Assembly: GCA_012932295.1 (NCBI GenBank)
Contig: JAAONU010000014.1
Span: forward strand, 35,557,977 to 35,621,976
Origin: Cyclina sinensis
Lineage: Eukaryota; Mollusca; Bivalvia; Venerida; Veneridae
Length of the DNA: 64,000 nt
Direction: 5' to 3'
The notes beneath the pieces are model-generated. The model did not search any database, was not told the origin of the DNA, and saw nothing but the letters and a program-made list of their open reading frames with translations. The translations under genes and the position numbers were made by a program. Below, piece by piece: positions 1-10,501 of this stretch (position 1 is the stretch's first letter; every line of letters begins with the position of its first letter).

Positions 1-365
1 TTTTACTTTAACTGTGTTAGGCATCCCTGCTTAAACATCATATTTTCAAGGTGGTGATTTACACTTATTAATTACGGTATACTTTCCTAAATATGATTTT
101 TGTATGTTAATTCTGAACTTCAAAGCATAAAAATCTTTACAAAATTTAGAAACTGATGTGAAAAATACAGCGGTATGCCGAAAACACGTTCTCTTCGACA
201 AGTCCAAGGAAAACAAGGCAATCTGAAGGACAGTTATATCACCTGCCGCAGTAAAACATTGGAATGGATAACAAGTGTGAGAGGGGAAGATTAAACCTCA
301 CAATATAACATTGGATAATGATTTCTATGGAAAGTGGGCAGCTACATTTGGATCTCACATTTGTA
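1..365. other. non-coding, nothing recognised
   Basis: AT-rich sequence before the first tandem array. No convincing open frame, tRNA-like sequence or element end was seen. Confidence 0.5.
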
Positions 366-1500
366 GCAGTCTAAAAGTTATGGAGCGGACACGAAATGGG
401 GACTTTTTTATAAATGACCTTTAAGTCTGACCTTGACCTTGGAAATAGCGAACTAGATGTTGCGATCTGCAAATCGTCTCATAATGGTGATCAATTGTGC
501 CAGGTTATTTAAAAAATCTTTCAATCAGTTTAATAGTTAAGGAGCGGACATGAAATGTGGACATTTTTATATATGACATATAAGTGTGACCTTGACCTTG
601 GGGGTAGTGACTCGGTTGTTGCGCTCTGCACATTGTCTTATAATTGTGATCACTAGTGCTTAGTAGTTTTAAAAACTTTCAAGCAGTTTAATAATAACGG
701 ACCGGGCACGAAATGTGGACTTTTTTATATATGACCTCTAATGTGACCTTGACCTTGGAAATAGCGATCTGATTGTTGCGCTCTGCACATAGTCTCATAA
801 TGTTGATCATTTGTGCAAAGTTTTTTTCAAAACAGCGGACACGAAATGTTGACTTTTTTATATATGACCTTTAAGTTTGACCTTGACCTTGGGGATAGCG
901 ATCTGGTTGTTGCACTTTACACATCGTCTCATAATGGTGATCATTTGTGCCAAGTTTTTTGTTTATTTTTAACTTTCAATAAGTTTAATAGTAACGGAGC
1001 TGACATGAAATGTGGACTTTTTTTAATATGACCTTTAAGTTTGACCTTGACCTTGGGAGTAGCGACCTGTTTTTCGCGCTCTGCACATGGTATCATAATG
1101 GTCATCATTTGTGCCAAGTTATTTTTTTTTAAAGTTAAGTAGTTCAAAACTTATGAAGCGGACACGAAATGTGGACTTTTAATATATAACCATTAAGTGT
1201 GACCTTGACCTTGAGGGAAGCGACCTGGTTGTCGGGCTCTGCACATTTTCTCAATGGTGATCATTTGTGACATGTTATTTTAAAAAACTTTCAAGCAGTT
1301 TAAAGGTTATTGAGCGGACACGAAATGTGGACTTTTTATATATGACCTTTAAGTGTGACATTGACCTTGGAGGTTCTAATAATGGTGATCATTTGTGCCA
1401 AGTTATTTTAAAAACTTTTCATGCGTTTAAAAGTAATGGAGCGGACACGAAGTTTCCGGACGGACAGACTGACAGACAGACGTACAGGCAGGTCCACTCC
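366..1500 (+). repeat. tandem array of ~155 bp units with tetranucleotide tail
   Basis: About seven imperfect units of 140-165 bp. Each contains the order GAGCGGACACGAAATGTGGA, a run like TATATGACCTTTAAG, GTGACCTTGACCTTGG, CTCTGCACAT, then ATAATGGTGATCATTTGTGC. The GACCTTGACCTTG motif starts near 428, 588, 738, 878, 1043, 1200 and 1355. The array ends in a GGACGGACAGACTGACAGAC-type tract at about 1457-1490. Unit length plus a terminal tetranucleotide tract is the organisation described for bivalve pearl-type elements, so this may be such an element rather than a plain satellite; that assignment is an inference. Small open frames across it are repeat-derived. Confidence 0.85.
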
Positions 1501-2204
1501 TATATTACCATAAATAAAGTGATATTAAATTTATTAAGTTTTCCGTTATGTAACAATCGTTACATATTTTTTAATCTCCTATTAAGTTTTTCGGCCTTTT
1601 TTTATTCTTTCTCCACATGTCTGAACCTGTCCGTCTGTTACAACATACAAGCGCAATGCCAGTGAAACTACAATTAATGTGATTTATTGTCACTCAACAT
1701 AAATGTTGCTCATTTTTAGACCAAAAAAAAGGAAATCATGAGATAAAAATCTACAAGCGATTTAGTAGAGTAGAAATATTTGTTTTGTTTGTTAATCGGT
1801 ACACATAATATATATTACTCATGTATCATATAGTTCGAGCATTTCATTCCTAGTGTAAATGCGCATATTCACTTATAATGTAAATGGTTAGAATAAGTGT
1901 TCACTTATTCCTGTTCTACTCACATTTATTTGTGCGTATTATTTAAGTTGATCATGAGTCAGTTTTTTATTGAAGTATTAAACTCTGATGTGTGCTAAAT
2001 AATAGTTTTGAAGTGTTACTGGGTGCAAAGATATTATCTTTCTTTTCAATAGGAATACATTTCGAAAGATCGTGCTTAAAATCGTTGAAGTATGAATGAT
2101 TCTTTCTTCTAGTTGCAATAAATTTGCACAGTGACGTAAATAAAAAGAAATTAGACAAAAACATAAGAAACTATGATATGGAGATAAGACAAGAATTTAC
2201 GACG
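1501..2204. other. non-coding spacer
   Basis: AT-rich sequence between the first array and block A. A 65-residue minus-strand open frame here has no recognisable features and is probably chance. Confidence 0.4.
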
Positions 2205-4084
2205 TACATTTCAACATTTTTTTTCTTTCTGATTTTATAGTGTAGGAGCCTATATTGTTTAAGCTAAGTGTTTACAAATGCATACATTCATCACTTCCTG
2301 AAATTAATGTTTAACGGAAGATATTACCTTTTTGCTTGACTTCCTGAATCAAGAAAAACAACCGCGTCTTTTTCTTTATAGATGCAGGGTATAACTTAAA
2401 TGACAAAAGGCCCCTTACCTAGAGATCCCTACTTTGTCATATCTTAATTGATATAAGGGTCACACCAGAAAATCATTCATCAAGCCTGACGATTTTGATG
2501 CTTATTCCGCTGATAATGATGAAGGTGACCACAACGATGATGATGATGATGATGATTATGTTAACATGTCATCTTTACTATCGCCTTATCGATACATTTA
2601 TCCATGTTTGATTATGGGGGTCTTAAAAACTATTGTACAAACAAGCTCATTTCTTCCTTGCCCATCGATACAATTGAAGGTTTCCATTTGAAAACTTTCT
2701 ATTATCTCATTCAGTCATTATCATGAACTGCGCATTGTGTATGTGAATGACTCTAAAAGGCGGACGTTATCTCAAGAATAAGTAACGTTAGGTTGCAACT
2801 TAATTATTTGAAAAAAAAGCAAGTTGTCATTCTTAGCTGTAAATAGAGTCAGTAAATATGACATTGATAATATGTTACTAATTTGGTTGCGTTGTTCATT
2901 ACTCATGTCGAGAAAAAAGAGTCATATAAATGGACTGACAAACATGTATACGAACAAATGTTGTCGCAATGCAGTTAACGCAATATTTCCTAAATAAGTT
3001 TCCCTTTAAATTTGATGGGGTGGGGGGGGGGGACGCGCTTAATGATACATTTAATTCCAGACCGTTTTCAAAACAATTGCATCAGCGTGAAACGTGTTTC
3101 ACTTGTCAGGAATTTACCCTGAATAACTCATCCGTGTTTTAGGTTTTATTATGGCTGAAGATTATGCACTTGTTTATGAAATAACATTTAATTTTTATTC
3201 GTTTTGTTGCATTTTATTTCACTTTCTCTTATTTCGAATAATTGTTTGATGGTTACGTTCTCCTATTTAACAGGGATAAAGGGGTATTCACCAACTGACT
3301 TTCTACGTTTGAAATTGCAGACGCAGACCTCATTATGTTTGTATTGTACTTCGTAATTAGGCGCAGTTAAGCACGTACGATATTCTTGCCGCTTTACGCT
3401 TACGTAAGCTTTTTATGACAACTATCTCAAAGCGTGAAAAGGTAAATCACTGGTAAAAGCTAATAAAAATATAAAGAAAAAAATCATGTTACAATTATCT
3501 ACGATTACAAATTTGTATTTTCTTGTGTATTACAGTTTAACAAGTATGCTTGCTGATTTCTGTCAACTTTGTATTGCCGCATCGGCGCTAGTGGGGTTAC
3601 AAAATGTCGCCGACCGGTGTATTTTCGCCTGGTTGTCATTCAGCCTTTAGTTACTGGACTAAGTTATTCACTGGTTCATGCATATCTCAGTATTATTATT
3701 GCAAATATACCGGAATGACTCAAAACGATAAAAGATAGATTATACGCTTACAAATACGTAAAAGCAATTGTTAGCTTGATTTGTCGTTAACATTTGCTGA
3801 ACTGTATTCTCGTTTATGCCTGATAAATCACGCTTGTGATAGGGTACTTTAAATGCAAGTAAAAATGTATAGACAATATACTCTGCATTTTTTAACCTTT
3901 TTGTTTTTCTTCTTTTTGAATAATTTTTTTACTTGATGAATTTATTGTGCAGTGCAATGTATTAGAATCGTGTTGTTTTGAATACCCTGCTTGAAAATAA
4001 ACAGACTAGTAATTATGTCTCCCCCACTTAGTGAAGGGGTTATTTTTATGTTGTTCTGATTGTCTGGATGGAGGTCATGATGTC

Positions 4085-4370
4085 TGGATGTCACAAATCG
4101 TGTCGGCTCCATAACCTTATTATTCCTTAATGTATTTTGAAATAACTTTGCAGAAATGTAAACCACTATGAGACGGTGTGTAATGGGCAAGAGCCTCCAT
4201 GGTCTAAGTTAAACTTAGAGGACAAAAGTCAATAATGGGGTCTTTTTTCGTGTCCGCATCATAGCTCTGTCAATCCTTGATGGCTTTGGAAGTTATCTAA
4301 AGAAATGTTAACCACTATGAGACGTTGCGACATGCGCAAGAAACAGGTCCGTACGCTTAGGCCCTTTTGC
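4085..4370 (-). repeat. dispersed repeat fragment
   Basis: Contains AACCACTATGAGACG twice (near 4160 and 4309) and TTTTTTCGTGTCCGC near 4245. The second is the reverse complement of the GCGGACACGAAA motif of the array at 366-1500. The fragment therefore looks related to that family but inverted and degraded. Boundaries are approximate. Confidence 0.4.
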
Positions 4371-6109
4371 ATCCCTAGCATTGATCATTTCTTAACACTA
4401 GAAGTATAAAAACAAAAGTAACAAGACTGACACAGTGCTCTAAATATATATCCAAATTCATGTTATCTGAACGAGAGAATAAATGTTTAGCTAGTGGGAA
4501 ACTTATGTTTTGGTTTTAAAAACTCTCTAGTTTACAATTATTTTTATCTGAGCGCGATTTACCATCTTCCTTTCGGAAAATTGATGTTACTACATTGTTT
4601 CCAGTTTTTGAGATCAACATTGAAACTGTGCCGGAGATTTCACAAGAGTTTCGAAAATAATATTTGAAAATAGGCAGATACGTTAGTTAAGAGTTGGGTC
4701 ATATTTTGCCAAATAGAGAATATTGTTCCGTTTTATCTTGATTGCTGAAATTAGTGGAATTAATGAAGCAGCTGTAGGCCTAGTAATAAAACAGAACGCC
4801 CTGTTTACATTGCAATAACAAAACGGCAAGGAAGACGAGAATAAACTGTGGAAAAATACTTCACTACTGAAGACAATTGTGTGAAGTTATTTTATACCGG
4901 TGTCAAACTTACGGCCATGCACAAACAAATGGTTCTCGTCCGATTTAACCGAGAAGGAAAAACTACATTTCAATGTAAAAAATACACCGTTCGTAGTGAT
5001 AAAAACTGACGAAATGTTTCGCAGTGTCACGGTAATGTTTGCAATTTAGTGGTATGACATATATGTGTGATACCACAATATTGTTGATCAGGTGACAGTG
5101 GTATCAGGTTACGGACATACTGTTTTAAAGTCCTGAATGACAGATTTGAATGTCTGCCAACAGATCATTGAGTGCGATAGTAAGACACAAGAACTGCAGG
5201 GCATATCAGATGAAATACTAATTTAAAAGTAAAAAGATCAACACCATTGTAAACACCAGATTGACATCAAGAGAAAATGAGATATTGATTTAATCGTACC
5301 TTGGACATAAACAAAAACTTGATTTGTTAGATTAACACCATGATAACCGCATCATTATGTAAAGTAGAGAGAGTCATGAGTCATAACACAGAGGCCAATA
5401 AAAGAGAATATTTCTTAAAGGTTTCTATAGGTTCTATCCTTTATAACCGCAGACCTTGAAAACAGACACGAGTGCTACGCTTCAAAGTGCAGTTGTGAGT
5501 GGGAAGTATTTTAGGAGTTCATATATGTAAGCCATTCTGTAGTGAATATCAGATTGCATTTGTACTGAATATCCAAGTGCAATCAAACCTTGGAAAGAAG
5601 AACCTAATTACTTTTTTATTTATGACGTTATTATCTTCATGGCAAGGCTGTTTTGTCTTTTGTACCGAAACCATTAAGTGATTAATACAGGCAATATTAC
5701 CTCCAGTTCTTTTACAACGTAAAAGGGAAATAGTGATAATTCGTGTGTGTGTTGGAAATTACCATATGCACACGTAAATGACGTAAGCAGGAATGTGGGA
5801 AATGGTAAAATTTGGGATGTGTTTAAGTCCTCCATAACATCTGATAAATATTTGTCTATGTAGAATATGGTAACAGCCAAACAAACTATAACTTGTTTGT
5901 GTCGAGCGGTCGGAAATTCCCCTAAAATATTTGTATTGAAAAGGAAGAACTATCCTTTCTCTTTGAAATCAATGAAAATATTAAAAATGATTCAATACAA
6001 TATCTGGAAACTCATCCCTCTATGACGATGATGGCGATGGTAGTGGTAATGATGTTATTATGGATATTAAAATGATATTATGTATCCAATATTATCATGT
6101 ATAGGAAGT

Positions 6110-8124
6110 GAGCAGTAACAGTACGCAGCAGTAAAAAAACGTGAAGTTGGCAGTAGCAGTACGAGCAGTAGCAGTTAACTAAAACGTGAAGTTGGCAGTA
6201 GCAGTAACAGCAGTAGCAGTAAACTAAAACGTGAAGTTGGCAGTAGCAGTAACAGCAGTAGCAGTAAACTAAAACGTGAAGTTGGCAGTAGCAGTGCGAG
6301 CAGTAGCAGTAAACTAAAACGTGAAGTTGGCAGTAGCAGTACGAGCAGTAGCAGTAAACAAAAACGTGAAGTTGGCAGTAGCAGTACGAGCAGTAGCAGT
6401 AAACAAAAACGTGAAGTTGGCAGTAGCAGTACGAGCAGTAGCAGTAAACAAAAACGTGAAGTTGGCAGTAGCAGTAACAACAGTAGCAGTAAACTAAAAC
6501 GTGAAGTTGGCAGTAGCAGTACGAGCAGTAGCAAACAAAAACGTGAAGTTGGCAGTAGCAGTACGAGCAGTAGCAGTAAACTAAAACGTGAAGTTGGCAG
6601 TAGCAGTAACAGCAGTAGCAGTAAACAAAAACGTGAAGTTGGCAGTAGCAGTACGAGCAGTAGCAGTAAACAAAAACGTGAAGTTGGCAGTAGCAGTACG
6701 AGCAGTAGCAGTCAATTAAAACGTGAAGTTGGCAGTAGCAGTACGAGCAGTAGCAGTAAACAAAAACGTGAAGTTTGCAGTAGCAGTTACAGCAGTAGCA
6801 GTAGTAAAAAAACGTGAAGTTGGCAGTAGCAGTACGAGCAATAGCAGTAAACTAAAACGTGAAGTTGGCAGTAGCAGTACGAGCAGTAGCCGTAAACTAA
6901 AACGTGAAGTTGGCAGTAGCAGTAACAGCAGTAGCAGTAAACTAAAACGTGAAGTTGGCAGTAGCAGTACGAGCGGTAGCAGTAAATTAAAACGTGAAGT
7001 TGGCAGTAGCAGTAACAGCAGTAGCAGTAAACTAAAACGTGAAGTTGGCAGTAGCAGTAACAGCAGTAGCAGTAAATTAAAACGTGAAGTTGACAGTAGC
7101 AGTACGAGCAGTAGCAGTAAACTAAAACGTGAATTTGGCAGTAGCAGTAACAGCAGTAGCAGTAAACTAAAACGTGAAGTTGGCAGTAGCAATAACAGCA
7201 GTAGCAGTAAACAAAAACGTGAAGTTGGCAGTAGCAGTACGAGCAGTAGCAGTAAACTAAAACGTGAAGTTGGCAGTAGCAGTAACAGCAGTAGCAGTAA
7301 ACTAAAATGTGAAGTTGGCAGTAGCAGTAACAGCAGTAGCAGTAACGTGAAGTTGGCAGTAGCAGTACGAGCAGTAGCAGTAAACTAAAACGTGAAGTTG
7401 GCAGTAGCAGTGCGAGCAGTAGCAGTAAATTAAAACGTGAAGTTGGCAGTAGCAGTAACAGCAGTAGCAGTAAACTAAAACGTGAAGTTGGCAGTAGCAG
7501 TAACAGCAGTAGCAGTAAATTAAAACGTGAAGTTGACAGTAGCAGTACGAGCAGTAGCAGTAAACTAAAACGTGAAGTTGACAGTAGCAATAACAGCAGT
7601 AGCAGTAAACTAAAACGTGAAGTTGGCAGTAGCAGTAAACTAAAACGTGAAGTTGGCAGTAGCAGTAACAGCAGTAGCAGTAAACAAAAACGTGAAGTTG
7701 GCAGTAGCAGTACGAGCAGTAGCAGTAAACTAAAACGTGAAGTTGGCAGTAGCAATAACAGCAGTAGCAGTAAACTAAAACGTGAAGTTGGCATTCGCAG
7801 TAACAGCAGTAGCAGTAAATAAAACGTGAAGTTGGCAGTAGCAGTAACAGCAGTAGCAGTAACGTGAAGTTGGCAGTAGCAGTACGAGCAGTAGCAATAA
7901 ACAAAAACGCGAAGCTGGCAGTAGCAGTAACAGCAGTAGCATTAAACCAAAACGTGAAGTTGGCAGTAGCAGTACGAGCAGTAGCAGTAAACAAAAACGT
8001 GAAGCTGGCAGTAGCAGTAACAGCAGTAGCAGTAAACAAAAACGTGAAGTTGACAGTAGCAGTAACAGCAGTAGCAGTAAATAAAACGTGAAGCTGGCAG
8101 TAGCAGCAACAGCAGTAGCAGTAG
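6110..8124 (+). repeat. left arm: ~45 copies of a 45 bp unit
   Basis: The unit reads AAAACGTGAAGTTGGCAGTA then GCAGTAACAGCAGTAGCAGT then AAACT. Two sub-types alternate irregularly: AACAGCAGT versus ACGAGCAGT in the middle, and AAACTAAAA, AAACAAAAA or AAATTAAAA in the linker. Because 45 is divisible by three, all frames lacking a stop in the unit stay open for hundreds of codons; the resulting leucine-, serine- or tyrosine/cysteine-rich translations are repeat artefacts. Confidence 0.95.
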
Positions 8125-8159
8125 GAAAGTCTTAAAAGTCTTGAAAGTTTCAATGAAAA

Positions 8160-9495
8160 TAAAACATGTTTAAACATCAACAGACCCTCCCGAGTCTATT
8201 GCGTAGTTCTGCGACTGTTTCTGACACTCTTGCAAATTTTCATGAATTTTTAATGCCAGTCCGAAAAATGTCATTCTAATGTATAGGGACCCTTTTAAGT
8301 CGATTTTTCCGGTCTGCGACTGTTTCTGACACACTCGCAGACTTTCAGGAATTTTGGTGCCACTTAGGAAAATGTCATTTGTAATGTCTAGGGACCCTCC
8401 CAAGTCGATTTTATCGGTCTGCGACTGTTTCTGACACTCCCGCAGACTTCCAGGAATTTTGGTGCCAATCGGGAAAATGTCATTTTTAATGTCTAGTGAC
8501 CCTTCCTTGTCGATTTTACCGGTCTGCGACTGATTCTGACACACTCGCAGACTTTCAGGAATTTTGGTGCCACGGGGAAAATGTCATTTTTAATTGTCTA
8601 GGGACCCTCCCCAGTCGATTTTATCGATCTGCGACTGTTTCTAACACTCTCGCAGACTTTCAGGAATTTTGGTGCCAATCGGGAAAATGTCATTTTTAAT
8701 GTCTAGGGACCCTCCCGTGTTGATTTTACCGGTCTGCGACTGTTTCTGACACACTCGCAGACTTTCAGGAATTTTGGTGCCAATCGGGAAAATGTCATTT
8801 TTAATGTCTAGGAACCCTCTCGTGTCGATTTTATCGGTCTGCGACTGTTTCTGACACACTCGCAGAGTTTCAGGAATTTTGGTGCCAATACGGAAAATAT
8901 CATTTTTAATGTCTAGGGACCCTCCCATGTCGATTTTATCGGTCTGCGACTGTTTCTGACACACTCGCAGACTTTCAGGAATTTTGGTGCCAATACTGAA
9001 AATATCATTTTTAATGTCTAGGGACCCTCCCATGTCGATTTTATCGGTCTGCGACTGTTTCTGACACTCTCGCAGACTTCAAGGAATTTTAGTGCCAATC
9101 GGGAAAATGCCATTTTTAATGTCTACGGACCCTCCCGTGTCGATTTTACTGGTCTGTGACTGTTTCTGACACTCCCGCAGACTTTTAGGAATTTTGGTGC
9201 CAATCGGGAAAATGTCATATATAGATCTAGCCATCCTCCCGGGTCAATTTTACCGGTCTGCAACTGTTTCTAACCCTCTCGTAAACTTTCAGGAATGTTG
9301 GTGCCAAAATTGTGAAAATGTCATTTTTTATGTTAAGGGACCATCCGGTGACCATAGTTACGGTCTGCTACTGTTTCTGACATTAATGCAAACTTTCAGG
9401 AATTTGGTGCCAATCTAGAAAGTCTAGCTACCATCCCGATTCGATTGCACCGGTCTGAGACTGTTTCAAACACTCTCGCAGACTTTCAGAGTTTC
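8160..9495. repeat. central array of ~105 bp units
   Basis: About 12-13 units of 104-106 bp. The motif TCTGCGACTGTTTCTGACAC recurs near 8208, 8312, 8418, 8522, 8628, 8732, 8838, 8942, 9048, 9152, 9256, 9362 and 9452. Each unit also carries GACTTTCAGGAATTTTGGTG and AATGTCATTTTTAATGTCTA. Units near the right end are more diverged. The array sits between the two inverted 45 bp arms and shares no sequence with them. Confidence 0.92.
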
Positions 9496-10480
9496 CTACT
9501 GCTACTGCTGTTACTGCTACTGCCAACTTCACGTTTTGTTTACTGCTACTGCTCGTAATGCTACTGCCAACTTCACATTTTTGTTTACTGCTACTGCTCG
9601 TACTGCTACTGCCAACTTCACGTTTTTGTTTACTGCTACTGCTCGCACTGCTACTGCCAACTTCACGTTTTACTTTACTGCTACTGCTGGTACTGCTACT
9701 GCCAACTTCACGTTTTAATTTACTGCTACTGCTCGTACTGCTACTGCCAACTTCACGTTTTTGTTTACTGCTACTGCTCGCACTGCTACTGCCAACTTCA
9801 CGTTTTACTTTACTGCTACTGCTCGTACTGCTACTGCCAACTTCAAGTTTTAATTTACTGCTACTGCTCGTACTGCTACTGCCAACTTTACGTTTTTGTT
9901 TACTGCTACTGCTGGTACTGCTACTGCCAACTTCACGTTTTAATTTACTGCTACTGCTGGTACTGCTACTGCCAACTTCACGTTTAGTTTACTGCTACTG
10001 CTCGTACTGCTACTGCCAACTTCACGTTTTTATTTACTGCTACTGCTCGTACTGCTACTGCCAACTTCACGTTTTTGTTTACTGCTACTGCTGGTACTGC
10101 TACTGCCAACTTCACGTTTTAATTTACTGCTACTGCTGGTACTGCTACTGCCAACTTCACGTTTTAATTTACTGCTACTGCTGGTACTGGTACTGCCAAC
10201 TTCACGTTTTTGTTTACTGCTACTGCTCGTACTGCTACTGCCAACTTCACGTTTTAATTTACTGCTACTGCTGGTACTGCTACTGCCAATTTAACGTTTT
10301 TGTTTACTGCTACTGCTCGTACTGCTACTGCCAACTTCACGTTTTAATTTACTGCTACTGCTGGTACTGCTACTGCCAATTTAACGTTTTTGTTTACTGC
10401 TACTGCTCGTACTGCTACTGCCAACTTCACGTTTGATTTAAATTCTACTGCCAACTGCTTCTGCTTACTGCTACTGCCAA
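9496..10480 (-). repeat. right arm: ~22 inverted copies of the 45 bp unit
   Basis: Same unit as at 6110-8124 but reverse complemented (ACTGCTACTGCCAACTTCAC followed by GTTTT). The inner edges of the two arms are also inverted copies outside the array: CAGTAGGAAA at about 8115 and TTTCCTACTG at about 9491. The inverted symmetry is therefore not just two chance insertions of a satellite. Sub-type composition differs from the left arm, with more ACGAGC-type units. Confidence 0.93.
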
Positions 10481-10501
10481 CTTCCTATTAGTAATATTAT
10501 C

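Larger units (their letters stand above)
6088..10501. mobile_element. foldback-type element built of inverted 45 bp arrays, with 9 bp TSD
   Basis: A 4.4 kb insertion in block A. The 9-mer AATATTATC lies immediately outside both ends (6088-6096 and 10493-10501). The ends are inverted: the left reads ATAGGAAGT then GCAGTAACAGTA, and the right in reverse complement reads ATAGGAAGTTGGCAGTAGC. Inside are a left arm of ~45 units of 45 bp, a central ~105 bp array, and a right arm of ~22 units in reverse orientation. Removing the element plus one 9-mer leaves 30 bases that line up without gaps with block B at about 50281-50310, so B appears to hold the empty site. Long terminal inverted repeats made of short tandem repeats plus a 9 bp duplication are the hallmarks of Foldback-type elements. 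No transposase is present, so it would be non-autonomous. The superfamily assignment is inference. Confidence 0.7.

Noticed and set aside
6175..8180. Long open frames (up to 335 codons) across the 45 bp arrays
   Set aside because: The unit length is a multiple of three, so frames stay open by construction on both strands. The translations are pure repeat with no start context, and they would be antisense to one another.
9536..10436. 292-codon plus-strand frame in the right arm
   Set aside because: Same repeat artefact, the mirror of the left-arm frames.
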